Shown: in pieces, positions 27,112 to 35,947 of the stretch
Position numbering within the stretch: the stretch's first letter is position 1
Layout of the letters: each line of letters begins with the position of its first letter
DNA from: Methyloversatilis sp.
Lineage (GTDB): Bacteria > Pseudomonadota > Gammaproteobacteria > Burkholderiales > Rhodocyclaceae
NCBI GenBank assembly: GCA_016791045.1
Contig: JAEUNO010000031.1
Span: forward strand, 159,470-223,469
Direction: 5' to 3'
DNA length: 64,000 nucleotides
The notes under the pieces: model-generated
The model's database searches: none
What the model was told of the DNA's origin: nothing
Seen by the model: only the letters and a program-made list of their open reading frames with translations
Made by a program: the position numbers and the translations under genes

Positions 27112-27900
27112 TCAGGTGGCCGGCTCGGCCATCAGCAGCGGGCGTGAGGTCTGCGGGTCGATCCAGACGCGGCACTCCAGTCCGAAGGCGTCCGCCAGCG
27201 CGGTCGACTGCAGCACTTCGAACGGTGCACCGTCGGCCCGGATGCGCCCGTCGGCCAGCAACACCAGGCGATCGGCATAACGGGCGGCGAGATTGAGGTC
27301 ATGAACGATGGCCAGCACGCCGGTCATTCGGCTGTGCGCGCGATCGCGCGCGCAGGCCAGCACCCGGTGCTGCCAGGCGATGTCCAGGGCAGCGACCGGT
27401 TCATCGAGCAACAGGAAATGTTCGCCGGGCGTGCCGCGCCAGATCTGCGCCAGTGCGCGCGCCAGATGCACGCGCGCCTGTTCGCCGCCGGACAGCGTGC
27501 TGCACAGCCGATCGGCCATCGCCTCGCAGCCGGTCAGCGCCATCGCGGCACGTGCGATGGCGCGGTCGTCGGCTCCCGGCCGGCCGCCGTGATGCGGGAA
27601 GCGGCCGAGGGCCACCACCTGCTGCGCCGTGTAGTCGAGATCGCTGCGCTGGTGCTGGGCGTGCACCGCGCGCAGCGTGGCCAGCTCGGCTGCGGGAATG
27701 TGGCGCAGCGGGCGCCCGTTGCACGACACGGCATCGCTGGCGGCGTCGATGTCGCCGGACAGCGCACGCAGCAGCGTGGTCTTGCCGGCGCCATTCGGGC
27801 CGATCAGGGCCAGCATTTCGCCGGGTCGCACGTCGATCGACACGTCGTCGATCAGCCTGCGCTGACCGGCCATGACGGAGAGGTGGCGGGCACTCAGCAT
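27112..27900 (-). CDS. hmuV: Haemin ABC transporter ATPase
   Basis: 262 residues with Walker A GPNGAGKT (34-41), ABC signature LSGGEQ (136-141) and Walker B LLLDEP (164-168; Glu167 catalytic). It is the ATPase that powers HmuU in importing haem from the periplasm. ATG 27900 gives the usual N-terminus MLSARHLSV and lies 1 nt after the hmuU stop. It is the last gene of an apparent 67-aa/PEP-CTERM/hmuSTUV operon. Confidence 0.92.
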   Translation of the reverse strand: MLSARHLSVMAGQRRLIDDVSIDVRPGEMLALIGPNGAGKTTLLRALSGDIDAASDAVSCNGRPLRHIPAAELATLRAVHAQHQRSDLDYTAQQVVALGRFPHHGGRPGADDRAIARAAMALTGCEAMADRLCSTLSGGEQARVHLARALAQIWRGTPGEHFLLLDEPVAALDIAWQHRVLACARDRAHSRMTGVLAIVHDLNLAARYADRLVLLADGRIRADGAPFEVLQSTALADAFGLECRVWIDPQTSRPLLMAEPAT

Positions 27901-27901
27901 G

Positions 27902-28951
27902 TCAGTGTTCCTGCGCGGCGCGCCGGCGCAGCAGCAGCATGAAGAAGGGCGCACCGAACAGTGCGGTCAGCACGCCGATCGGCAGTTCGGCCGGACTGAC
28001 CCAGGTGCGTGCGGCACTGTCGGCCAGCACGACCAGCAGCGCGCCGGCCAGCGCACTGGCCGGCAGCAGCAGGTGATGCGACGGTCCGGCGAGGCGGCGC
28101 GCCAGATGGGGGGCAATCAGGCCGATGAAACCGATGGTGCCGGTCAGTGCCGTGGTGGCGCCGACCGACAGCGCGATCAGCACCACACAGGCGCGGTTCA
28201 GCGTACCGACCGCGACGCCCAGGTGGGCCGCCTGGGCTTCGCCCAATGCCAGCGCATCAAGCGGCCCGGCCTTGCGCAACAGCAGCGCGAGCGCCACGCC
28301 GACCGCCGCGGCGGCGGCGATGACACCCGGCCAGGTGGCGCCGGCCAGGCTGCCCAGCGTCCAGAAGGTGAATTGTCTGACCTGGGCGTCGCTGCCCATG
28401 AACAGCAGCAAGCCGATACCCGACATGGCGAGCGCGTTGATGGCGATGCCCGACAGCAGCATCAGCGTGACCGAACTGCGGCCATTGCGGCGCGACGCGG
28501 CATAGACCAGCGCCGTGGTCAGCGCGGCACCGGCGAAGGCGGTCAGCGGCAGCAGCGCACTGGCGGCCCAGCCCCCCGTGTTCATGGCGCGCTCGCCAAG
28601 GATGACGACGGCGGCCGCGGCCAGTGCGGCGCCGCTGCTGACGCCGACCAGACCGGGGTCGGCCAGCGGGTTGCGCATCAGGCCCTGCATGGCGGCACCG
28701 GCAATGCCCATGCCGGCACCGGCGATCACGCCGAGCAGCACGCGCGGCAGACGCAGCGTCCAGATCACCAGGTCGGCATCCGACCCGACTTGCTGCCCGA
28801 GCAGGGCGCTGACGACAGTGGCGGCCGGCAGATCCACCGCACCACTGGCCAGCGCATGGACGACAGCGCCGATCAGCGCGGCCGCCAGCAGCCAGAGCGT
28901 CAGGCTGGCCGGCGGACCGATGCGCGGCAACTCGACACTGCGCAGGTTCAT
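27902..28951 (-). CDS. hmuU: Haemin ABC transporter permease
   Basis: 349 residues, BtuC/FecCD-type permease with about ten membrane helices and the conserved GAAMQGLMRNPLADPGLVG and GTIGFIGLIAPHLAR (ATPase-contact) segments. It forms the inner-membrane haem channel with HmuV. The start overlaps the hmuT stop (ATGA). Confidence 0.92.
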   Translation of the reverse strand: MNLRSVELPRIGPPASLTLWLLAAALIGAVVHALASGAVDLPAATVVSALLGQQVGSDADLVIWTLRLPRVLLGVIAGAGMGIAGAAMQGLMRNPLADPGLVGVSSGAALAAAAVVILGERAMNTGGWAASALLPLTAFAGAALTTALVYAASRRNGRSSVTLMLLSGIAINALAMSGIGLLLFMGSDAQVRQFTFWTLGSLAGATWPGVIAAAAAVGVALALLLRKAGPLDALALGEAQAAHLGVAVGTLNRACVVLIALSVGATTALTGTIGFIGLIAPHLARRLAGPSHHLLLPASALAGALLVVLADSAARTWVSPAELPIGVLTALFGAPFFMLLLRRRAAQEH

Positions 28952-29787
28952 GGCGTGCGCATCCGCTGTGCCAGATCGAGCACCGCGGCCGGCAGGCGCG
29001 GCCCGAAGCCGAGCAGGCGCAGCGCGTCGAGCGTCACCAGCCGGCCGGCCCGCGCGGCGGGCAGGGCGGCCAGACCGGGTCGGGCGAGGAAGGCGGCGCG
29101 TCCGCCGGCGGTGGCGATCGCCTCGTCGGTCGTGACGATGATGTCGGGTGCCGCCGCCAGCGCCGCTTCCAGCGTCAGCGGGCGGTAGCCGTTGAAGCGG
29201 CCGGCCATGACGTTGACGGCGCCTGCATAGTCGATCATGGCTGCGGCGGCCGTGCCGTCGCCGGCGACCATCGGACTGGCACCGCCATGATCGAGGATGA
29301 ACAGGGCACGCGGACGCCCCGGCAAGGCAGCGACCTGTTGTCGCGCCGCTGCCCAGTCGGCATCGAAGCGCGCCGCCAGCGTGCGCCCGGCGTCGTCCAG
29401 CGCGAGCGACGCGGCGATGGTGCGGATGGCGCCGCCGACCTGATCGGCGCGGTGGCCGGCGTCAAGCTGCAGCACGCGCACGCCGGCACCCTGCAACTGG
29501 GTCAGCGCAACCGGCGGGCCGGCGTCGGCGGTGGCGATCAGCAGCGTCGGTCGCATCGACAACACGCCTTCGGCCGCCAGCGCACGCTGGTAGCCGACCC
29601 GCGGCAGCGCCTGCGCCGCCTCCGGCCACGTGCTGGTGGTGTCGGTCGCGACCACGCGGGCGCCCGCGCCGAGCGCATAGACGATTTCGGTGACCGCACC
29701 GCCGACCGTGACCAGACGCTGTGCGCTGTCGGCCAGCGCCGGGCCGCACAACGCGGCCAGAACGCTCAGCAGGGCAAGACGCTTCAT
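28948..29787 (-). CDS. hmuT: Periplasmic haemin-binding protein
   Basis: 279 residues. Signal peptide MKRLALLSVLAALCGPALA, then a two-lobed cluster-A substrate-binding fold (RLVTVGGAVTEIVYALGAG ... GVLSMRPTLLIATADAGPP). Delivers haem from the outer-membrane receptor to HmuUV. The Cys in the signal peptide region is not in a lipobox context, so it should be a soluble periplasmic protein. Overlaps hmuS by four bases. Confidence 0.9.
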   Translation of the reverse strand: MKRLALLSVLAALCGPALADSAQRLVTVGGAVTEIVYALGAGARVVATDTTSTWPEAAQALPRVGYQRALAAEGVLSMRPTLLIATADAGPPVALTQLQGAGVRVLQLDAGHRADQVGGAIRTIAASLALDDAGRTLAARFDADWAAARQQVAALPGRPRALFILDHGGASPMVAGDGTAAAAMIDYAGAVNVMAGRFNGYRPLTLEAALAAAPDIIVTTDEAIATAGGRAAFLARPGLAALPAARAGRLVTLDALRLLGFGPRLPAAVLDLAQRMRTP

Positions 29788-30848
29788 GCCGCGACGCTGT
29801 CGGACAATTGGCAGACCTGACGCACCAGCGCACGCCAGTCCTCGCGTTCCGGCTTGCCCGGCTTGCGCTCGCCGAAGAACAGCGCGATCGTTTCGCCGCT
29901 GGCGTCGAGCAATTCGACCGAGGTGACGATGCCATCCGAGGTCGGCTTGCGCACCAGCCAGGTTTCCGCCACCAGATCGTGCCGCAGGTGCAGGTTGAAT
30001 CCGGGGTCGAGCACGTTCAGCCAGTTGCCCATGACTTCGATGCGATGCACCGGCCCGGTGTGAATCTGGATCATGCCGGGGTTGCCGACGAAGCACATGA
30101 TGGACACCGACTGCGCGGCCGCCTGTTCCAGCAGCGGGCGCGACAGGGCATTGTCCAGCCGTTCCGCATGGCCGTCAGGCGCCAGCTGCATGGCCTGTCT
30201 GCGCGACACCTTGTGACGGCGCAGCAGCGGGAAGAAGTCGTGCGTGTCCTGCATGGCCAGCCAGTCGCGACGGAAGGCGTCGGTGTCGATCGCGGCCAGC
30301 GGCGTTTCCGCGTCCGGTTCCGTGCTGCGCAGTTCGACCTGTTCGCCGCCCTGCTGGTCCTCGGCGGTGTAGGCCGCCACCAGTGCGTGCCAGGCGTCGA
30401 GCTTCGTGCCGGCGCGCGAGAACACCTTGTGCACGGCGTCGCCATGACGGTCGTAGAACTGGAAGCTGAGTGAGGTGCCGCGCGGCGTTTCGTCGGCCAC
30501 GGCGTAGCCGTGCGTCCATTGACCGTAGAAGATGCGCAGGTCGATCACGCTGCCCAGCGCAAGCCCGACATGCGCGTTGCCCGACATCGTTTCGAACTGG
30601 CCGGTCTTTTCATGCACCGCGGCTTCGTTGCGGGTCAGCACCATCACTTCGCCCAGTTCCGGCATGCGCTGGAACAGCGCCTCGAACGGGCCGTGCAGAC
30701 GTATGGCATCACGGCCGACGCCGCAGGCAATGGCTTCGCCTTCGCTGATGCCCAGCGCCGCTGCGGCGTCGCGGTTGCGCAGGCGCCGTTCGGCTTTCAG
30801 GGCGTGGAAGGTGTGGTACAGGCTTTCGGGATCGGCAATGCGGGTCAT
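29784..30848 (-). CDS. hmuS: Haemin-degrading/chaperone protein HmuS (HemS/ChuX family)
   Basis: 354 residues formed of two repeated HemS-type halves (FYDRHGDAVHKVF in the first; NPGMIQIHTGPVHRIEVMGNWLNVLDPGFNLHL in the second). The HIN-type haem-contact region GPVHRIEVMG is present. HemS/HmuS proteins bind cytoplasmic haem and can cleave it to release iron. ATG 30848 follows GGAGA. First of the four coupled hmuSTUV genes; 35 nt after the PEP-CTERM gene. Confidence 0.9.
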   Translation of the reverse strand: MTRIADPESLYHTFHALKAERRLRNRDAAAALGISEGEAIACGVGRDAIRLHGPFEALFQRMPELGEVMVLTRNEAAVHEKTGQFETMSGNAHVGLALGSVIDLRIFYGQWTHGYAVADETPRGTSLSFQFYDRHGDAVHKVFSRAGTKLDAWHALVAAYTAEDQQGGEQVELRSTEPDAETPLAAIDTDAFRRDWLAMQDTHDFFPLLRRHKVSRRQAMQLAPDGHAERLDNALSRPLLEQAAAQSVSIMCFVGNPGMIQIHTGPVHRIEVMGNWLNVLDPGFNLHLRHDLVAETWLVRKPTSDGIVTSVELLDASGETIALFFGERKPGKPEREDWRALVRQVCQLSDSVAA

Positions 30849-30883
30849 GGAAGTCTCCGGCTCGGGGTGGGCGGGGCGGCGCG

Positions 30884-31528
30884 TCAGGCGCGGCGGCGGG
30901 CGAGGGCGCCAAGCAGGCCGAGGCCGGCCAGCAGCGACAGCCAAGTGGCGGGTTCGGGCACCGGTGCCGCGAGCACGGCCAGCTGGTCGAGGCTCAGGTG
31001 GGCGGCCGGGCTGGCGAAGGCGAACTGCAGGGCGAGCGGGTCGGTGACCGTCCAGCGCCACCAGGCCTCTTCCTCACTGCCACCGAAACCGCCCAGCGTG
31101 GCGCTGAACGACACGACCTTGCTGGCCGCGACGCCATTGAGCGTTGCGATGTCGTTGGCCGCCGTGCCCTGGGTGGCGATGCGCAGCCACACGTCGTAGG
31201 TGCCGGCGGCCGGGGCGGCGAGATCGACGACGAAGTTCGCGGCGCCGCCACTGCTGTACAGGTTGCCGCTGCCGGTCAGGAAGGATCCGGCGGCCGGATG
31301 GGTCTGGCTCAGCGAGCCGCTGCCGGCGATGTCCGGCGTGGCGTCAAGGCTGGCGCTGTCGAACACATTCCATTCGGCATAGACGTCGGCGCTGGCCCAC
31401 GGCGTGGCGGAGGTGGCACCGTTGCCGTCGAAACCGGCGAGCGGGGTATCCCAGACCGCACCGGCGGCGAAAGCGGAAGAAGACAGCACGCACAGCGCGC
31501 CGGTCGAGCACAGACGACGGAAAGACAT
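30884..31528 (-). CDS. PEP-CTERM protein in the haem uptake operon
   Basis: 214 residues: a signal peptide (cleavage after AFA, residue 21), a beta-rich middle with repeated aromatic residues (AEEEAWWRW-like region near 153-160) and a PEP-CTERM tail at 190-214 (VPEPATW, hydrophobic helix, ARRRA). It should be exported, processed by exosortase and held at or released from the cell surface. The position between the Fur-type promoter and hmuS places it in the haem regulon. A role as a surface haem- or haemoprotein-binding factor is plausible, but no known haemophore motif is visible. Confidence 0.82.
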   Translation of the reverse strand: MSFRRLCSTGALCVLSSSAFAAGAVWDTPLAGFDGNGATSATPWASADVYAEWNVFDSASLDATPDIAGSGSLSQTHPAAGSFLTGSGNLYSSGGAANFVVDLAAPAAGTYDVWLRIATQGTAANDIATLNGVAASKVVSFSATLGGFGGSEEEAWWRWTVTDPLALQFAFASPAAHLSLDQLAVLAAPVPEPATWLSLLAGLGLLGALARRRA

Positions 31529-31649
31529 GATGGGCCTCGTTCAGAGCCATGCATCCCTTCCCCGCGAAGGCGACTGCTCAGGTGTGTTTTCTGATGATGT
31601 GAGTCCGCGGCCCCGCGCCGCCGGACGGTGCTGCACGAACGGTTCCGGT

Positions 31650-31853
31650 TCAGCCGGCGGCGAAATCGATCACGTAGCGGTACTGCTTGCCGCAATCGAT
31701 GATCACTTCCTTCTGGCCGCGCTTGAGCAGGCGAACCTCCACGCTGAGCGACCCGAAACCGTCATGCCGGATCAGCTCGTCGAGCAGGCCGGCAAGGCGG
31801 GATTTCAGGGCGTCCGACGACGAAGCGTTCAGACCTGGCGTGGCGTCGTGCAT
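31650..31853 (-). CDS. Small hypothetical protein, first gene of the hmu operon
   Basis: 67 residues, soluble, with one Cys (CGKQYRYVIDF). It begins 53 nt after the -10 of a Fur-box promoter and is followed by the PEP-CTERM gene 121 nt on. I do not recognise the family; it is not HemP, which is encoded at 40460-40645. No clear Shine-Dalgarno site precedes ATG 31853. Coding potential is supported by its position, GC-rich third positions and absence of a better frame. Confidence 0.6.
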   Translation of the reverse strand: MHDATPGLNASSSDALKSRLAGLLDELIRHDGFGSLSVEVRLLKRGQKEVIIDCGKQYRYVIDFAAG

Positions 31854-31905
31854 GGTGACCGGAATGTCCGGCGCGGCAGGACCGCGCTGTGTTGAACCGG
31901 TTCAA

Positions 31906-31933
31906 ATAATAATGATTCTCAGTTCGGTGTCAA
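31906..31933 (-). promoter_or_regulatory. Promoter with strong Fur box for the hmu operon
   Basis: Minus strand: consensus -35 TTGACA (31928-31933), 16-bp spacer, -10 TATTAT (31906-31911). A Fur box at 31907-31921 (TAATAAT-G-ATTCTCA on the plus strand) fits the 7-1-7 consensus at 12 of 14 positions and covers the -10. Iron-repressed transcription of the 67-aa gene, PEP-CTERM gene and hmuSTUV is expected. Confidence 0.8.
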
Positions 31934-31988
31934 GCGAATCGCGCTGCAGGAGCGGCGGGCTCGAGCTGCTCGCACGCAGTGCGGGGCG

Positions 31989-32360
31989 TCAGCCTGCCTG
32001 CGGGCGCAACACGAAGCGGTCGGTCAGCGCGGGCGTGCCGTGCGGCGTGACCGAGGGGTTCAGGACATCGAGCAGACAGGCACCTTGCCCCAACCGCGCA
32101 AGCGTCGATGCGTCGATCCAGTATTCGCAGCCGGCGATTTCGCCCAGCTTGACGTCGGACTCGGAGAGCGCGATCGAGCCGACCGGCCGGCACAGCGGCT
32201 GCACGCTTTCGGCCATCGCCCCGTGACGGAACATCAGCGGACCGTAGCGCGCGGACAGCCGGATGATGAGCATGACGGCGTCAATGCTCGCGGTCAGCGA
32301 GACGGCCGGAACCTGGCTGGTGCGATGGAGCGTGCATTCGGGATCGGATGAATGTGGCAT
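31989..32360 (-). CDS. DUF779-like protein lacking the Cys-Cys motif
   Basis: 123 residues from ATG 32360 (the frame also allows 19 more residues). The core LSARYGPLMF ... PLCRPVGSIALSESDVKLGEIAGCEYWIDASTL aligns by eye with DUF779 proteins, which usually neighbour aldehyde dehydrogenase genes. DUF779 members I recall carry G-G-C-C-D-G after the LMF motif; here it reads HGAMAES, so a probable metal or redox site is lost. It sits between the hmu promoter and the haem receptor gene. Function unknown. Confidence 0.65.
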   Translation of the reverse strand: MPHSSDPECTLHRTSQVPAVSLTASIDAVMLIIRLSARYGPLMFRHGAMAESVQPLCRPVGSIALSESDVKLGEIAGCEYWIDASTLARLGQGACLLDVLNPSVTPHGTPALTDRFVLRPQAG

Positions 32361-32683
32361 GTGCGGATGTCGTGGCGCGACGTGTGAGTCGTGGGCAATG
32401 GTTCGTGTGCGCCGCATCGGCAGGCCTGCGCGCGCACCGGATAAATCAGCAAAACCCGCGCCACATCAGGCGATGCGCCGCAGGCTGCGGGCGGAAAAGG
32501 AAAACTGCGCCATTCTCCGGATGGCCGTTTGGGCGGGTGTCCGGTAACGGTGCACCGGACTGTCCATGGCTGGAACGTCACCCGGATGAAATGTCGCTGC
32601 GCACGCGGATTCTGTCAGGCTCGCACGGCAGTCGGAATATGAAAAACAGTTCCGGTTTGAGTCGCGAAGCGCCATCGGCACGT
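32361..32683. other. Intergenic region downstream of the haem receptor gene
   Basis: About 320 nt between two minus-strand genes. It holds a GTCCGGT/ACCGGAC inverted repeat (32539-32560) without a T run, and should contain the promoter of the DUF779-like gene. No credible gene or Fur box was seen. Confidence 0.5.
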
Positions 32684-35146
32684 TCAGAAGCGCAGCGTCA
32701 GCGACAGCTTCGCGCTGCGGCCCGGCGCCTGCACGCCGACCGCGCCGGCGAAGCCGTCCTGCAGGCAGTACACCTCGTCGGTCAGGTTGTCGATATTGAG
32801 CCGCAGCAAGGCATCAGGGGTGACGCGCCAGCTGGCGAACAGGTCGAACACGCGCGCACCGAACTGGGTGCCGATGCGCCCGACGCCTTCGATGAACAGC
32901 GCGCCCGGGCGCGAGCACACCGTGGGTTGGTCGCCGGCACTGGCGCGCCGTTCGCCGATGTCGCGCATGCGCAGGCCGGCTTCCACCCGTCCGTCGAAGC
33001 CGCGCACACCGGCACTGGCGCTCAGCGTGTCGCCCGGAACGCCGTAGATCGCGTAATCGGTGCCGGCGACCGGGTTCGTGATGCGGCCGTCGATCTGCGA
33101 CCACGCCAGGGTCGCGAAACTGCGCAGCCCGTCGTACGACACTTCCAGTTCGGTGCCGGTGCGCCGTTCCCGACCCGGCTGGGCGACCCGGCCGCCGATG
33201 TTCGAGATCGATTGCAGCAGATGGCGGGTATGGATGTCGTACCAGGTCGCGCGCGCCTGCCAGCGTCCGTCGGCGGCGCTCGCCGGCTGCGGCGACCAGG
33301 CGATCGTCAGTTCGTGGTTGGACGATTCCTGCGGCCGATAGAGACCGCCGCAGATGCCGTTGTCCGGCGCCAGGTCGAGCGCCGCGTTGTACGGCAGGCC
33401 GATGCCTGAAGGGTCGTACAGCGGATTGGCGTTGAGCAGGCCCTGGCCGAGTCCGTCGTCTTCGGTTCTCGCGCAGCGGCTGGCAAAACTGCCGCGCGCG
33501 AAATACTCGTCGACCAGCGGTGGCCGGAAGGCTTCGTTGTAGCGTGCAGTCAGCGACACATCGCTGGCAGGGACGCGCCAGGTCAGCGCAAGTGCCGGCG
33601 ACACCTTGACGAAGCGCAGGTCGGGCGACTGGCCGGCGGCAATCATGTTGGTGCGTGTCTGGCCTTCGGCGCTCACGTGGTAACGGTCGATGCGCGCGCC
33701 CGGCGTCAGCGTGAAGGCGCCGTAGGTCATCGCGTTCTCGACGATCAGCGCGTCGGACACCTTGTCGCCGGGTGGCTGAGCTTCGTTGAAACCGCCAGGA
33801 TAGGTGTTCGCATTGGTGTTGGCGTTCGACGTCACGCGCACGATGTCGCGGCTGTTGCGGATGCCCTGGTAACCCACGGTCAGCACGCCGCGCAGCGCAC
33901 CCAGCGTGTAGCGCAGGTCATTGAACAGCTCACCGGTCCAGATGGCATAGCGCCAGTCGTCGTCGCAGCGGTCGACCCGGAAGGCGGCCGGCAGCAGTCG
34001 CGACGGTGACACGCAGATGCGGCTCTGGCCGATCAGGTGCAGGTCGGCCAGTTCGGTCGTTTCGTAGGCCAGCGTGCCGCGCAGGGCGATCCACGAATCG
34101 GGCGGCAGATAGCGCAGCGACAGATTGGTCGTGGTGTCGTCGATGCTGCGCTGGACGATGCCGAAGCCGCCGGCTCCGGTCGCTGTCGCGTCGTACGGCG
34201 CGCGCTCGGGCCCGCCGGTATAGCGCGTCTGGCTCAGTTCGATCACCAGATCGTCGGTGGCATAGAAGCTCGCCTTGACGAAGCGGCTTTCCGACGACGT
34301 GGCGGTCAGGTCGAGGCGCTCGCCGTCGGGCAGGCGGAAGTCATCGGAATCGCGCCGGGCGACCGACACGATGAGGTCGAGGTGGGCGTTCGGCCGGCCA
34401 TACAGGGTGACCATGCGCAGCCGCTCATGGCTGTTCCAGTTGTAGCCGTACTTCACCTCGCTGCCGAAGGTCTGGCCCGGCTTCAGGAAATCGGACGCCG
34501 ATTTGGTGGTGGCCGACACCGTGCCGCCGAGCGCGCCCGAGCCGGCGGTGACCGACGGGCCGCGCTCCACCTGCAGCGCCTTCAGCAGTTCCGGCTCGAT
34601 GAACACGCCGCTGCCGAAGCGGTACTTCTCGAAGCCCTTGACCGCGCCGTCGACCTTGAACAGCACGTCCTCGTTGTCGGAGAAACCGCGCAGATTGAAT
34701 TTCATGCCGCTGGCGCGCGGTCCGCCATCGACCGCCACACCAGGGATGTCCTTCAGGATGTCGAAAATGGTGCTGGCCTGGCGCCGCTCGATTGCGGCGG
34801 CATTGATGACCGTGACCGGGCGGTCCGGCGGCAGTTCGATCTCGACCGGGCGCTGCAGCTCGCGCTCGTCGGTCACTTCGACTTCGGGCAGCACGGTCGT
34901 GTCGGTGTCGATCGCTTCGCCGGGGTCCTGCGGGCCGGGCAGTGGTTCTGGTGGTGTACGCGCTTGAGCGTCCTGCATCGGCGCGACGCGGTCAGGCGTG
35001 TGCGTGCCTTGTGCCACGGCCGCCGAGGCGGCGAGACAGGCGAATGCGCACAGTCCGGCAGCAGGCCAGCAGAGGGAGCGGCGGAGGGCTGTGGAGGGCT
35101 GGGGTGTCACGGGAAGTCTGCAACGGATGCGGTGCGCCGCGCGCAC
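32684..35146 (-). CDS. TonB-dependent haem/haemoglobin receptor
   Basis: 820 residues from GTG 35146. Signal peptide (hydrophobic core LCAFACLAASAAVAQ, to about residue 46), a TonB-box-like acidic/Pro-rich segment with TTVLPEVEVTDER, plug domain (IFDILKDIPGVAVDGGPRASGMKFNLRGFSDNEDVLFKVDG, VERGPSVTAGSGALGGTV) and a 22-strand-type barrel ending LTLRF. The FRAP-like block reads NEAFRPP and the NPNL-like block NPLYDP, both typical of haem/haemoglobin receptors. It imports haem across the outer membrane and hands it to HmuT. An in-frame GTG at 35110 is an alternative start. It follows the PEP-CTERM gene by 45 nt. Confidence 0.88.
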   Translation of the reverse strand: MRAAHRIRCRLPVTPQPSTALRRSLCWPAAGLCAFACLAASAAVAQGTHTPDRVAPMQDAQARTPPEPLPGPQDPGEAIDTDTTVLPEVEVTDERELQRPVEIELPPDRPVTVINAAAIERRQASTIFDILKDIPGVAVDGGPRASGMKFNLRGFSDNEDVLFKVDGAVKGFEKYRFGSGVFIEPELLKALQVERGPSVTAGSGALGGTVSATTKSASDFLKPGQTFGSEVKYGYNWNSHERLRMVTLYGRPNAHLDLIVSVARRDSDDFRLPDGERLDLTATSSESRFVKASFYATDDLVIELSQTRYTGGPERAPYDATATGAGGFGIVQRSIDDTTTNLSLRYLPPDSWIALRGTLAYETTELADLHLIGQSRICVSPSRLLPAAFRVDRCDDDWRYAIWTGELFNDLRYTLGALRGVLTVGYQGIRNSRDIVRVTSNANTNANTYPGGFNEAQPPGDKVSDALIVENAMTYGAFTLTPGARIDRYHVSAEGQTRTNMIAAGQSPDLRFVKVSPALALTWRVPASDVSLTARYNEAFRPPLVDEYFARGSFASRCARTEDDGLGQGLLNANPLYDPSGIGLPYNAALDLAPDNGICGGLYRPQESSNHELTIAWSPQPASAADGRWQARATWYDIHTRHLLQSISNIGGRVAQPGRERRTGTELEVSYDGLRSFATLAWSQIDGRITNPVAGTDYAIYGVPGDTLSASAGVRGFDGRVEAGLRMRDIGERRASAGDQPTVCSRPGALFIEGVGRIGTQFGARVFDLFASWRVTPDALLRLNIDNLTDEVYCLQDGFAGAVGVQAPGRSAKLSLTLRF

Positions 35147-35191
35147 CGCAGGGTGGACCGCCGGACCTGATCGTCCGGCGGCGGGCGGCGA

Positions 35192-35947
35192 TCAGCCCTT
35201 GTTGATGCGGCGACGTGCGCTCAGCGTGATCAGCCCGAGGCCGCCCAGCATCAGGGCCCAGGTTTCCGGTTCCGGCACGGGGGCTGTGACCAGCTGGTCC
35301 AGCTGGAAGGCTTCGGTCTGCGAGTGGGTGTCGGTGCCGAAGGTGATGCGGAAGCTGTCGACCGGCACGGTGACGCCCAGCGCCGCGAGATTCCACGTGA
35401 AGGTGGCGTGGTTCGGGTTGTTCGGGTCGGACGCCACGACCTGACCGCTGAAGAAGTCGGTGTAGCTGAGGTTTTCCGTCTCGACCAGCGACGCGGTCAG
35501 GAACTGCGTGCCGTTGTTGTAGCTCAGGCGGGGCTCGTAACCGGTTTCGAACAGCCCGTCGACGCCGTTGGCGCCGCGGCTGATGTTGATGTAGCTCTGG
35601 AACACGATGCTGGTCAGGCCGTCTGCAGCGTCGGCAACCGCCATTTCGAAGGTCGAGCCGGCACCGCTGAACTGATACAGGCCGGCCGACGCCGGGTAGG
35701 CGCCACCCGACATCCTGCGGAAGATCGTGTCGCCGGCGCTGCCGTCGACGTTGGCTGCCAGGCCGGCAGTCAGTTGCGCGGCCGTGATGCGGCCCGCCGT
35801 CAGGTTGTTGAAACCGTCGCTGGCGACCGAATCGGCGGGTGAGGTGAAGGATTCGTGCGCGGTGGCGGCGACTGCCTGACCGGCGAAGGCAAAGGACAGC
35901 AAGGCGGCGGTGGTGAGGGCTGCGCTGGGCAGGCGTGACGTGATCAT
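35192..35947 (-). CDS. PEP-CTERM protein upstream of the haem receptor
   Basis: 251 residues: signal peptide MITSRLPSAALTTAALLSFA... ending AVAA, a beta-rich domain with little Cys, and a PEP-CTERM tail at 224-251 (VPEPETW, hydrophobic helix, ARRRINKG). ATG 35947 follows GAGAGG. An in-frame ATG at 36079 has an even better AGGAGA site and would add 44 residues, but it would bury the signal peptide. The receptor gene follows 45 nt on, so the two are probably co-expressed. Sequence similarity to the PEP-CTERM protein at 30884 is confined to the sorting tail. Confidence 0.82.
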   Translation of the reverse strand: MITSRLPSAALTTAALLSFAFAGQAVAATAHESFTSPADSVASDGFNNLTAGRITAAQLTAGLAANVDGSAGDTIFRRMSGGAYPASAGLYQFSGAGSTFEMAVADAADGLTSIVFQSYINISRGANGVDGLFETGYEPRLSYNNGTQFLTASLVETENLSYTDFFSGQVVASDPNNPNHATFTWNLAALGVTVPVDSFRITFGTDTHSQTEAFQLDQLVTAPVPEPETWALMLGGLGLITLSARRRINKG

